Shown here: positions 25,893 to 34,935 of the stretch, piece by piece
How positions within the stretch are numbered: position 1 is the first letter of the stretch
How the letters are laid out: each line of letters opens with the position of its first letter
From: Armatimonadia bacterium
GTDB lineage: Bacteria > Armatimonadota > Zipacnadia > UBA1398
Assembly: GCA_014730065.1 (NCBI GenBank)
Contig: WJIW01000117.1
Coordinates: forward strand, 1-40,566
Length of the DNA stretch: 40,566 nucleotides
Direction: 5' to 3'
The notes under the pieces: model-generated
The model's input: the letters and a program-made list of their open reading frames with translations, nothing else
Told to the model about the DNA's origin: nothing
The model's database searches: none
Program-made: the position numbers and the translations under genes

Positions 25893-26753
25893 GTGGCTGA
25901 GATGCTCACGGCCGAGGAAGTCGCGGCACGAGTAAGAGACTTGCCAGCCCTCCCGACCGTGGTCACGGAGGTGCTCCGGGTTACCCGGGATCCCGACAGC
26001 TCGGTGTTCGACCTTACCGAGGTGCTGGCCCGAGACCAGGCCCTGACCGCCAAGGTCTTGAGGCTGGCCAACTCGGCCCTGTTCGGCTTCCCCCGGCGCA
26101 TCGCAACCTTGTCCGATGCCGTCGTGCTGCTGGGCTTCCACACGATCAAGAGCTTGGCCATCGCCGGCTCGGCATTCAGCGTGATGGATCGGGCGGTAGA
26201 GGGGTACGGACTGGAGCGCGGGTGGATGTGGCAACACGGTATCGCCGCGGGGGCCGCTGCCAGGTTTCTGGCTAAGAAATGGCGACCCGCACTGGCCGAG
26301 GAGGCCTTTATCGGCGGACTCCTCCACGATCTGGGCAAGATCGTCCTGGACTCCTACGTGGGTGAGGCCTTCGACGAGATCATCAAGAAGGTGCGGAGGG
26401 AGAACAAGCCCTTCGCGAGCGCTGAACGCGACATCCTGGGCTTCGACCATGCGGCGGTGGGCGCGCTGGTCGCCGAGGCCTGGGCGCTTCCCGGCGACCT
26501 GGTCGCCGCGGTGAGATACCACCACTCGCCGTCGGAGGCGACGGAAGACACGGCACTGGTGGGCTTGGCGCACCTTGGGAACATCGTTGCCCTCTCGACG
26601 GGCTTTGGGGTTGGAGCCGACGGCTTGGCCGCACCCCTGGATGGCGATGTTCTGGCTCAGCTCGGCCTGGGGGTTGGACACGTGGAGGAGGCCATCGCCC
26701 AGATGCCCGACGCCCTGGCCGACTCCGAGCAGCTCCTCGAGCTGGAACGCTAG
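25893..26753 (+). CDS. HDOD domain protein
   Basis: DLPALPTVVTEVLRVTRDPDSSVFDLTEVLARDQALTAKVLRLANSALFGFPRRIATLSDAVVLLGFHTIKSLAI. Confidence 0.93.
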   Translation: MAEMLTAEEVAARVRDLPALPTVVTEVLRVTRDPDSSVFDLTEVLARDQALTAKVLRLANSALFGFPRRIATLSDAVVLLGFHTIKSLAIAGSAFSVMDRAVEGYGLERGWMWQHGIAAGAAARFLAKKWRPALAEEAFIGGLLHDLGKIVLDSYVGEAFDEIIKKVRRENKPFASAERDILGFDHAAVGALVAEAWALPGDLVAAVRYHHSPSEATEDTALVGLAHLGNIVALSTGFGVGADGLAAPLDGDVLAQLGLGVGHVEEAIAQMPDALADSEQLLELER

Positions 26754-26812
26754 CGCCGGGGGCCGCCTCGGGCGGCGAGCCCCACGACGAGATACCTGTT
26801 GAGGTAAACGCT

Positions 26813-27904
26813 ATGGGTCGGATCCGGGCTCTGATCGTCGATGATTCCGCCTTCATGCGGAAGATGGTCGGGGACATACTTTCACGGAGTGACAAGATCG
26901 AGGTCGTGGGGACGGCTCGAAACGGTCAGGAGGCACTCGACAAGCTCGAGGCCCTCGCACCCCATGTCATCACCCTCGATGTGGAGATGCCTGTCATGGA
27001 CGGCATTGAGACCCTCCGGCGGGTCATGGAAGTCCGCCCGACCCCCATCGTGATGCTCTCCAGTCTGACCGAGGAGGGGGCGGAAGTCACGCTCCGGGCT
27101 CTACACATGGGTGCGGTCGATTTCATACACAAGCCGTCGGGGGCCATCTCCCTGGACATCGAGAAGGTCTCCGACGACATCATCTCCACCGTGGAGGCGG
27201 CCGCTGGGTCCAATATGAGCAGTCTGGCTCGCCGGCCGCTGGCGGGGCCCAAGCCCGTGTCACCCCCGCCTCCGGCGGCTCCGGCTGCGCCAAGGCCCGC
27301 GCCCCATGCGGATGGGACGGGTCATCGAGCCGTGGTCGTGATCGGCACATCCACGGGTGGACCCCGCGCCCTTCAGGAGGTCATACCGCGGCTGCCAGCC
27401 GATCTGGAGGCGCCGGTGGTCGTTGTCCAGCACATGCCGCCGAAGTTCACCAAGTCGCTGGCCGAGCGCCTTGACATGCTCAGCGCCGTGGAGGTGCGTG
27501 AGGCCAGGGATGGGGATCCGATCCGCGCCGGCACGGTTTTGCTGGCGCCGGGCGGTCGCCACATGAGGATCGGTGATGGACACAAGATCGTGTTGAGCGA
27601 TGAGCCTCCCCTGTGGGGGGTGCGGCCCGCTGCGGACCTGCTCATCGAGTCGGTGGCCCAGCGCTACGGCGCGGGGGCCGTCGGCGTGATCATGACCGGA
27701 ATGGGCCACGACGGCGCCAGGGCCATGCAGTACCTCAGGGAGCACGGGGGATCCACCATCGCCGAAAGCGAGGAGACGTGCGTCATATACGGGATGCCCC
27801 GAGCCGTCGTGGAAGCGGGGGCGGCGGACGAAGTCGTGCCGCTGCAGAGAATTGCCGAGCGCATTGTGCGTCTCGTCAGAGAGCGGGCCGCCAAGGTCCG
27901 GTAG
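26813..27904 (+). CDS. cheB: Protein-glutamate methylesterase CheB
   Basis: Receiver (RALIVDDSAFMRKMVGDIL..TLDVEMPVMDG) + CheB catalytic domain (IGTSTGGPRALQEVIPRLP, VVQHMPPKFTKSLAERLD, GVIMTGMGHDGA). Confidence 0.97.
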   Translation: MGRIRALIVDDSAFMRKMVGDILSRSDKIEVVGTARNGQEALDKLEALAPHVITLDVEMPVMDGIETLRRVMEVRPTPIVMLSSLTEEGAEVTLRALHMGAVDFIHKPSGAISLDIEKVSDDIISTVEAAAGSNMSSLARRPLAGPKPVSPPPPAAPAAPRPAPHADGTGHRAVVVIGTSTGGPRALQEVIPRLPADLEAPVVVVQHMPPKFTKSLAERLDMLSAVEVREARDGDPIRAGTVLLAPGGRHMRIGDGHKIVLSDEPPLWGVRPAADLLIESVAQRYGAGAVGVIMTGMGHDGARAMQYLREHGGSTIAESEETCVIYGMPRAVVEAGAADEVVPLQRIAERIVRLVRERAAKVR

Positions 27905-27916
27905 GAGCGTGACGCA

Positions 27917-28729
27917 GTGGCCAGTCCGAATCCGCCAGCTACGCCCAAGGAGGACGCCGAGTTTGCGTCTTTCTGTCGGCGCGTCTATACGCTAACGGGC
28001 ATCGATCTAGCCAGCTACAAGTCAAACCAGATGCGGCGCCGGATCAAGTCCATGGCTGCCCGGGACGGTGCCGCCGGCTTCGAGGAGTTCGCGGGGCTGC
28101 TCGAGAGCGACCCGGAGAAGCTCAACGCCTTCCTCGATAAGGTAACCATCAACGTATCGGAGCTTTTCCGGAACCCCGAGAAGTTCGACCAGCTCCGCGA
28201 TGACTTCCTGGGGCCCATGGCGCGCCAGAACCAGGCCCTCAAGATCTGGTCGGCGGGATGCTCCTATGGCGCCGAGATCTACTCCGTCGCCATGATCCTC
28301 GCCCAGCTCGGCTCCGGACGACGGGACAAGCTCCTGGCGACGGACATCGACGCCCGCATCCTCGAGAAGGCTCGGGCGGGGGAGTTCACCAACCAGGATA
28401 TGAAGAACGTGTCCGACACGCTACGGCGCCAGTACTTCAGCCAGAAGGCCCCGGACGTGTGGGCCATCAGCGACGACATCAAGCGCCGGGTGGAGTTCCG
28501 GCGTCACGACCTCCTGCGCGACCGGTTCGACCGGGGGTTCAATCTAATCCTGTGCCGGAATGTGGTTATTTACTTTACCGACGGGGCTAAGGACAAACTG
28601 TACAAACACTTCTACGAGTCACTGGCTCCAGGCGGTATCCTCTTCGTTGGTGGCACCGAGAGAATCATGGGCGCTAAGGAGATTGGCTTCGAGGTGCCCA
28701 AGACGTTCTTCTACCAGCGGCCCGGGTAG
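27917..28729 (+). CDS. cheR: Chemotaxis protein methyltransferase CheR
   Basis: GTG start; IWSAGCSYGAEIYSVAMIL, LLATDIDARILEKARAGEF, FNLILCRNVVIYF, GGILFVGGTE. Confidence 0.96.
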   Translation: MASPNPPATPKEDAEFASFCRRVYTLTGIDLASYKSNQMRRRIKSMAARDGAAGFEEFAGLLESDPEKLNAFLDKVTINVSELFRNPEKFDQLRDDFLGPMARQNQALKIWSAGCSYGAEIYSVAMILAQLGSGRRDKLLATDIDARILEKARAGEFTNQDMKNVSDTLRRQYFSQKAPDVWAISDDIKRRVEFRRHDLLRDRFDRGFNLILCRNVVIYFTDGAKDKLYKHFYESLAPGGILFVGGTERIMGAKEIGFEVPKTFFYQRPG

Positions 28730-28850
28730 CGGGGCCAGGCAGGACGACGGCGACCGGGTCTTGAAACATAGAGACTCGGGACACCGTTCGCCCTAGCGGG
28801 CCCCAAGAGGGCTGATATGATCGAACGTGGTGAAGGGAGGCAGGTGTCCA

Positions 28851-29213
28851 TTGGCCCAGATTCTGATCGTCGACGACGCCATGTTCATGCGAGTGACGTT
28901 GCGGAACATGCTCACTAAGGAAGGCCATGAGATCTGCGGGGAGGCTGAGAACGGCGAAGAAGCGGTGGCGAAGTACCACGAGCTGAAGCCCGACGTGGTG
29001 ACCATGGATATCACCATGCCCAAGATGGACGGCATTGCCGCGGTGAAGGAGATACTCTCCACCGACCCCGATGCCAAGATCATCATGTGCACGGCCATGG
29101 GCCAGAAGAACATGGTTCTCGAGGCGATTCAGGCGGGGGCGAAGGATTTCATCGTCAAGCCCTTCCAGCCCGAGCGCGTTACCGAGGGCATCCAGAAGGT
29201 TCTGGGCGAGTAG
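28851..29213 (+). CDS. cheY: CheY-like single-domain response regulator
   Basis: TTG start after GGGAGGCAGG; AQILIVDDAMFMRVTLRNML..VVTMDITMPKMDGI..CTAMGQKN..GAKDFIVKPFQ. Confidence 0.94.
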   Translation: MAQILIVDDAMFMRVTLRNMLTKEGHEICGEAENGEEAVAKYHELKPDVVTMDITMPKMDGIAAVKEILSTDPDAKIIMCTAMGQKNMVLEAIQAGAKDFIVKPFQPERVTEGIQKVLGE

Positions 29214-29282
29214 TGGCCGTGGGCTCGTATTCGGGGCGTCTTCGCATCGAGCCGAGCCTGGGCCGGAGGCGATTGGCGGGCC

Positions 29283-30011
29283 ATGACCCTGGATGAGTGC
29301 CGGAGGATTCTGGAGCTGGAGGGTCGGCTCGAGGTTGCCGACCTCAAGCGAGCCAAGCGGCGCCTCCTGATCCTCTACCATCCCGACCAGAATCCCCAAC
29401 GCCGGCAGTGGGCTGATGAGCGGACCCGCCGCGTGCTACTGGCCTATGACCTGCTCATGGCTCACCTGGGGTCGGGCGGGGCGGCGCCGTCGCTCCAGCC
29501 CGGCAGGAGAGCCCGCGGCGGCGGATTCGCTACCGTCTCCGAGCGCGGCCCCAAGCCGACCCGGCCCCGCCCGCGGGAGCCCGAGCATCGGGACCTGAGC
29601 TACCTGCTGGTCCGGGCCTCGGGCCAGTTGCTGGGTCTGCCTCTGGCGTCGGTGGTTCAGGTGATGCCCCTCAGCGCGGAGTCGGTTCAGGCCACGGGTG
29701 TGGCCAAAGGCCTGGGGTGGGCCGGGACGCTCCTCTACCGCCAAGACCGCATCCCGCTGGTGGATCTGGGCGTCGTCATGGGGCTGGACGCGGAAGACCT
29801 GGAGGAGTGCAAGCACTACGTGGTGGTCCGCTCCGGATCGGGCAGTGTGGCGGTGGCCGTCGAGGAGGTCAGTGAGCTTGTAACCGTGAACGCCACGGCA
29901 ATTGAGCCGGCTGAGGCGGTCTTCGCCGGCCTGGGTAGCCATACGAAGGGGTTCTTCCGCTACGAGCAGACGTACGCGGTAATCCCCGATCTCGAAGCCC
30001 TGCTGGGCTGA
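29283..30011 (+). CDS. J-domain-like/CheW fusion protein
   Basis: N-term: CRRILELEGRLEVADLKRAKRRLLILYHPDQNPQRRQWADERTRRVLLAYDLLM (HPD motif between two helices); C-term CheW: YLLVRASGQLLGLPLASVVQVMPL..LLYRQDRIPLVDLGVVMGL..AVAVEEVSELVTV..GFFRYEQTYAVIPDLEALL. Confidence 0.8.
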   Translation: MTLDECRRILELEGRLEVADLKRAKRRLLILYHPDQNPQRRQWADERTRRVLLAYDLLMAHLGSGGAAPSLQPGRRARGGGFATVSERGPKPTRPRPREPEHRDLSYLLVRASGQLLGLPLASVVQVMPLSAESVQATGVAKGLGWAGTLLYRQDRIPLVDLGVVMGLDAEDLEECKHYVVVRSGSGSVAVAVEEVSELVTVNATAIEPAEAVFAGLGSHTKGFFRYEQTYAVIPDLEALLG

Positions 30012-30072
30012 CGGGCGTTGAACGGGCCGGACGAAGGCGGCCGCGCTCCCGCCCTCGAGGAGGAAGCTCCAC

Positions 30073-30525
30073 GTGTCGCAAGCTGGCCACGAGTCGAAGG
30101 TGCGCTTCGAGTTGTCTCTGCCGTCGGTAGCGGGGTCGTGCCGCAAGGCGCGGCTGGTAGCGTCGGAGATCTGTAAGGACGCCTCCCTATCGCCCACCAG
30201 CGAGTACCGCATACTCCTGGCGGTCGATGAGCTGTGCCAGAACGTGATCCACTACGCATACGGCGGTCCCACCGACCAGCAGAACTTCCAGATCGTGTTC
30301 GAGTATGTACCGGGCTGTGTGTGGGCGGAGGTGCGGGACGAAGGGTGCGGGTTCGATGAGGCCCTTCTGGAGCCCATCGAGGCCGGCAGCCAGGATCTCG
30401 AGAGCCTCATGTACCTGGAGCAGCGCGGGCTCGCGCTGGTGGGAGCCCTCATGGATTCCCGGGAGATCCAGTCGGGTCCCGGTGGAGGCACCACGGTACG
30501 GATCAGCCTGAACCAGCCCACATAG
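30073..30525 (+). CDS. RsbW-like anti-sigma factor / serine kinase (HATPase_c_2)
   Basis: RILLAVDELCQNVIHYAYGG (N-box), AEVRDEGCGFD (G1), QRGLALVGALMDS (G2), GGGTTVRISL. Confidence 0.9.
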   Translation: MSQAGHESKVRFELSLPSVAGSCRKARLVASEICKDASLSPTSEYRILLAVDELCQNVIHYAYGGPTDQQNFQIVFEYVPGCVWAEVRDEGCGFDEALLEPIEAGSQDLESLMYLEQRGLALVGALMDSREIQSGPGGGTTVRISLNQPT

Positions 30526-30586
30526 CCGGGTCTGTCGAGCGTCGGCACGGCGCGGTACAACGCTACCACTTGGAGGATCAGCCCTG

Positions 30587-30928
30587 ATGGAGTTCAAGCA
30601 GCGACAACCGGAAGGCAAGCCGGGCGTGGTTATCGTGGAGGTCGCGGGCGAGGTAGATTCGGCATCGGCCGAGCAGTTTCGGGAGCAGCTCGTCTCCCTC
30701 ATCGAGGGACCCACGAAGCACCTCATCGTGAATCTGGCCGACCTGACGTACATCAACAGCAGCGGTCTGGGGGCCCTCGTCGCCGGCTACAAGCGAGTGC
30801 GCAGCCTGGATGGCACCCTCAAGCTCTGCAACGTCCGCGGCTCCATCGCCGAGGTCATGAAGCTGATCCGGCTGGACAAGATCATCGACATCTACGACAG
30901 CGAGGAAGAGGCCCTGGCATCCCTCTAG
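30587..30928 (+). CDS. STAS domain anti-sigma factor antagonist
   Basis: VVIVEVAGEVDSASAEQFREQL..HLIVNLADLTYINSSGLGALVAGYKRVRSLDGTLKLCNV, with conserved phospho-acceptor context NSSGL. Confidence 0.94.
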   Translation: MEFKQRQPEGKPGVVIVEVAGEVDSASAEQFREQLVSLIEGPTKHLIVNLADLTYINSSGLGALVAGYKRVRSLDGTLKLCNVRGSIAEVMKLIRLDKIIDIYDSEEEALASL

Positions 30929-30965
30929 GCCGCTCGGCGGCTTCTGCCTCGGCTCGCCAAGGAGC

Positions 30966-31478
30966 ATGCGGCCCTTGACCCAGCCCGCCCTTCCAGAGGA
31001 GAGCCCCCTCGGCCATCGGGAGCAGCTCGTCACCATCCGTATCGGGGCCGAGGAGTTCGCCTTGCCTGTGGGGCAAGCCCGGGAGATCGTCCCTTACCGG
31101 CGCGTCACGCGCGTACCCGGAGCCGCCTACCAGTTCGCGGGGGTCATGAACCTGCGGGGCGACGTGATCCCTGTCGTCGAGCCCAAGCGGCGCATGGGCG
31201 TGCCCGAGCGCGAACCCGACGAGGAGACATGCATCATCGTGCTCGATGCCGGTGATCATGACATCGGCCTGATGGTGGACGCCGTGCGGGAGGTCGTCGC
31301 CATCGACCCGGACTGTGTCCAGCCGCCGGCGGGGGCCATGGCCGAGGTGCCGTACTTGGTGGGCGTCGTCGAGCTCGCCGACCGCCTCGTGGGCGTGGTG
31401 GATCCCGAGGCCATGATCCAGCCCTCCGGCGTGCCCGCGAGCGATGCCGATGGCTCCACGGCTCGGGAGAGCCCATAG
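30966..31478 (+). CDS. cheW: Chemotaxis protein CheW
   Basis: QLVTIRIGAEEFALPVGQAREIVPYRRVTRVPGAAYQFAGVMNLRGDVIPVVEPKRRMG..VDAVREVVAI. Confidence 0.94.
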   Translation: MRPLTQPALPEESPLGHREQLVTIRIGAEEFALPVGQAREIVPYRRVTRVPGAAYQFAGVMNLRGDVIPVVEPKRRMGVPEREPDEETCIIVLDAGDHDIGLMVDAVREVVAIDPDCVQPPAGAMAEVPYLVGVVELADRLVGVVDPEAMIQPSGVPASDADGSTARESP

Positions 31479-31499
31479 AAGCCGGCGGGAGGTGAGCCC

Positions 31500-33254
31500 G
31501 TGGATACCGCTGACTACATGGGAGTGTATGCCGACGAATCCGATGAGCACCTGCGGGCTCTCTCGGACAACATTCTGCGCCTGGAGGCCGAGCCCGAGGA
31601 CCTATCCGTTGTGGCCGACATCTTCCGCTCATCACACACGCTCAAGGGCATGTCGGCGACCATGGGCTTCGACGAGATCGCCGATCTCACCCACCGCATG
31701 GAGTCGGTGCTCGACCAGGTTCGGCACGGGCGGATGCCCGTCACCCGGGGTCTGATCGATGCGCTGTTCCTCTGCCTGGACGCTCTTCAGGAGATGGTGG
31801 ACCAGGCGGTGGAGGGCCAGGCCATCAGCACCCAAACGGCCCCCCTGCTCGCCCGGCTCGAAGAGCTGGAGGCCGGTACTCGAGGGGGCGGAGCCCGGAT
31901 CCCCCTGCGCCACCCAGCGCGCTCCCCGGCTCAGGGCCAGGAAGGCGTCCACGTCGTGGATCCTCTCGCCGACTCCCAGCCGGGCCAGCGAGCCCAGGCA
32001 GCCACCTACGAGCCTCGGGAGACGCGGGAGCCCGACTCCGGAGCGGTCCCCGCGACGACCGAAGCAGCCGTGCCGGCACCGAGGTCCGCGGATAGCAAGG
32101 TGCAGCGCACCGTGCGAGTGGACATCCACAAGCTCGATGATCTCATGAACCTGACGGGCGAGCTAGTGATCGCGCGCACCCAGCTCGCCGAGCTGACCAG
32201 CCGGCATGACGTGCCGGGCCTCTCCGAGACCGTGGCCGGCATCGGCCGGATCTCCAGTGATCTTCAGCGGGTGGTGATGCGGGCCCGGATGATGCCCATC
32301 GAGCAGGTGTTCAGCCGCTTCCCCCGCATGGTGCGGGACTTGGCCCGAGCCGCGGGCAAGGAGGTGGACTTCCGGATCACGGGCGCCGAGACCGAGATCG
32401 ACCGAACGGTGATCGACGAGATCGGCGAGCCCCTCGTGCATCTCCTACGGAACGCCGTGGACCACGGCATCGAGCCCCCCGAGACTCGGCGCGAGCATGG
32501 GAAGCCCCTTCCCGCCCACGTGTACCTGGATGCCCGCCAAGAGGGCGAGAGCGTCTACGTGACGGTGGAGGACGATGGTGGCGGTATCGACCCCGACCGG
32601 GTGAAGGCGAAGGCTGTGCACCAGGGCCTCATCACCCAGGGGGAAGCCGATTCGATAACAGACGCCGAGGCCGTGCATCTACTCTTCCGCTCGGGGTTCA
32701 CCACGGTCGATCACGCGACGGAGGTGTCGGGCAGGGGGGTGGGCATGGACGTGGTTCGGAGCAAGATCCAGGCCCTGGGTGGGCGGGTCGAGGTGGACTC
32801 GGCCGTGGGCGAGGGCACGACCTTCACCATCGAGCTACCTCTGACCCTGGCCATCGTCGAGGCCCTCCTCGTCGGTGTGGGCGAGGAGCAGTACGCCATC
32901 CCCCTCAGCGCCATCGAGGAGACCCACGCCATCGCCCCCAGCGCGCTCACGACCGTGCACCAGGAGCGGGTCATCTCGCTGAGGGGATCGATGCTGCCCC
33001 TGGCCTTCTTGCGCGAGATCCTGGAGGTGCCGGGCGATCCCCCGGTGGATCCTCTAGAGATACCCATCGTCGTGGTCAAGCAGGGCCAGCGACGCGTTGG
33101 GCTGGTCGTGGACCGGCTGATCCGGCAACAGGAGATCGTCATCAAGCCCCTGTCGGGGGCCCTGGGGGTGCTGCCCCACGTAACGGGAGCGGCCATCCTG
33201 GGTGACGGGTCCCTGGCGCTTATACTGGCCGCCGAGGACGTGGCCGCGGCCTAG
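31500..33254 (+). CDS. cheA: Chemotaxis histidine kinase CheA
   Basis: Hpt SSHTLKGMSATMGF; dimerisation VRVDIHKLDDLMNLTGELVIARTQL; HATPase LLRNAVDHGIEPPETR, GRGVGMDVVRSKIQALGG; CheW-like C-terminus. Confidence 0.96.
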   Translation: MDTADYMGVYADESDEHLRALSDNILRLEAEPEDLSVVADIFRSSHTLKGMSATMGFDEIADLTHRMESVLDQVRHGRMPVTRGLIDALFLCLDALQEMVDQAVEGQAISTQTAPLLARLEELEAGTRGGGARIPLRHPARSPAQGQEGVHVVDPLADSQPGQRAQAATYEPRETREPDSGAVPATTEAAVPAPRSADSKVQRTVRVDIHKLDDLMNLTGELVIARTQLAELTSRHDVPGLSETVAGIGRISSDLQRVVMRARMMPIEQVFSRFPRMVRDLARAAGKEVDFRITGAETEIDRTVIDEIGEPLVHLLRNAVDHGIEPPETRREHGKPLPAHVYLDARQEGESVYVTVEDDGGGIDPDRVKAKAVHQGLITQGEADSITDAEAVHLLFRSGFTTVDHATEVSGRGVGMDVVRSKIQALGGRVEVDSAVGEGTTFTIELPLTLAIVEALLVGVGEEQYAIPLSAIEETHAIAPSALTTVHQERVISLRGSMLPLAFLREILEVPGDPPVDPLEIPIVVVKQGQRRVGLVVDRLIRQQEIVIKPLSGALGVLPHVTGAAILGDGSLALILAAEDVAAA

Positions 33255-33285
33255 CGGAGTCCCGCATCCTTGAGGGAGGATTACG

Positions 33286-34359
33286 ATGGCACCGATCGGC
33301 GTGGGAGTTCTCTCCTTTGCCCATGGACACGTGAACGCGTACTGCAGTCAGATGAAGAGCTGGAACGACGAGGTGAAGCTCATCGCGGCTTGGGACGCCA
33401 ACGAGACGCGAGGCGCTCGCCAGGCCGAGGCCTTCGGGATGGATTACCGGGCCGACGTTGCGGACGTTCTGTCCGACCCGGAGATCGAGGCCGTCTTCAT
33501 CGCGTCGGAGACCAGCGAGCACGCGCGCCTGGTCGAGGCCGCCGCGGCGGCGGGCAAGACCATTGTGCTTCAGAAGCCCCTGGCGTTTCGGATCGAGGAC
33601 TGTGATCGCATCGAGGCCGCCGTGGAGTCGGCGGGCGTGCGCTTCACCGTGGCCTACCAGATGCGCCACGATCCGGCGAACCAGAAGATGCGGGAGCTGG
33701 TCCTCGGCGGCGAGATAGGCCGGGTGGGCCTGCTGCGGCGTCGGCACTGCATTCCCGTGCTGTTCAACGAGGGCTTCTACAGCAACCCCGAGACCCAGTG
33801 GCACGTCCAGGCGGACAAGAACTTCGGCATGTTCATGGACGATGCGTGCCATGCCGCCGACTTCATCTACTGGATCATGGGGATGCCCACATCGGTGATG
33901 GCCGAGATCGACAATGTGCTCACCGACATAGCGCCCGACGACACCGGAGTGGCGCTCTACCGCCACGACTCGGGGGCCATGTCGATCCTCACCAATGCAT
34001 CGGTCACCCACGCGGGGGTCAATACCACTGAGATCTACGGCGACGAGGGGGTCATCATCCAAGATTACGGCGACGGCCCCTCCAACGGCGCGGTCAAGCC
34101 GCCCGAGGACGCCGTCGGGGTGAAGATCTTCAAAGCCTCGGAGTCGGGCAAGGGGTTCCAGCCCCTGGACGTGCCGGTGCCCGAGGGCCATGGCGAGCGT
34201 ATCCACGGCGTGGCCCGGCCCATGGTGGATTGGCTAAAGGACGACAACGCGCCGCCCCCATGCCCCCTTCGGGAGGCCCGGTGCTCGGTGGAGATGTGCC
34301 TGGGGGCTTACGCGTCGGCGGAGTCGGGCAGCCGGGTGGCCTTCCCGCTGGCGGGGTAG
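33286..34359 (+). CDS. Gfo/Idh/MocA family oxidoreductase
   Basis: IGVGVLSFAHGHVNAYCS.., VFIASETSEHARLVEAAAAAGKTIVLQKPLAF (EKP-like), VAYQMRHDPANQKMRELV. Confidence 0.88.
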   Translation: MAPIGVGVLSFAHGHVNAYCSQMKSWNDEVKLIAAWDANETRGARQAEAFGMDYRADVADVLSDPEIEAVFIASETSEHARLVEAAAAAGKTIVLQKPLAFRIEDCDRIEAAVESAGVRFTVAYQMRHDPANQKMRELVLGGEIGRVGLLRRRHCIPVLFNEGFYSNPETQWHVQADKNFGMFMDDACHAADFIYWIMGMPTSVMAEIDNVLTDIAPDDTGVALYRHDSGAMSILTNASVTHAGVNTTEIYGDEGVIIQDYGDGPSNGAVKPPEDAVGVKIFKASESGKGFQPLDVPVPEGHGERIHGVARPMVDWLKDDNAPPPCPLREARCSVEMCLGAYASAESGSRVAFPLAG

Positions 34360-34409
34360 ACCCCGATCCCAGAGCGGGGAAGGACAAGCCCGGCCGGCGC
34401 CGAATACCA

Positions 34410-34572
34410 GAGCCGACATCGAGTGCAGGGGCCTTTGGCCCTCGGAAGACGGTGCAATTCCGTCGCTGCCCCGCAACTGTGACCGGGGACGAAAGCCGCA
34501 GCAGCCACGAGCATTGGCTTGGAAGGCGCGGCGAGTAGGTCGATCCGGAAGCCAGGAGACGGCTCGATGAAC
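34410..34572 (+). ncRNA. Cobalamin (AdoCbl) riboswitch
   Basis: Core elements in order: GGTGCAATTCCGTCGCTGCCCCGCAACTGTGACCGGGGACGAAAGCC..CAGCCAC..TTGGAAGGCGCGGCGAGTAGGTCGATCCGGAAGCCAGGAGACGG; B12-box and downstream BtuFDC-like genes. Boundaries approximate. Confidence 0.93.
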
Positions 34573-34725
34573 CTGGGATCGCGCTCCTCGAGGGTGGGAG
34601 AACGCGGACATGCCATCGACCCCTGACGCCGGAGGCTCCTCCGGCAGCCGCTTCGCCGGATCAGGCCGAGAGCCATCGCCCGCACCGTCCCGTGGGATCG
34701 CGACCCCGCAAGGGGCCCTACGCCC

Positions 34726-34935
34726 ATGTACAGTGTGAAGCTCGACAGTGCGCTCTTCGCACCACCGAGAAGTCGGCTCGACTCGCCCGACCTCGCCTAC
34801 GCCGCCAAGCTGGCCGAGGTGCTGGACCACGAGGAATGCCGCCGTGACCCTGAGCTGAGGAAGTGGGCCGCCGCCTGCGTGCTCGCAGCCGCGCCCTTCC
34901 CGACTTGCCTGACCATCGGAGGCGATGCGCAGTGA
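34726..34935 (+). CDS. Small uncharacterised ORF (69 aa)
   Basis: First ORF after the riboswitch; stop TGA overlaps the GTG start of the prepilin gene (GTGA). Confidence 0.5.
   Translation: MYSVKLDSALFAPPRSRLDSPDLAYAAKLAEVLDHEECRRDPELRKWAAACVLAAAPFPTCLTIGGDAQ

Noticed and set aside
34628-34645. Hairpin GCCGGAG-GCTC-CTCCGGC after the cobalamin riboswitch as an intrinsic terminator
   Set aside because: No U-run follows, so it cannot be supported as an intrinsic terminator; may still be part of an expression platform.
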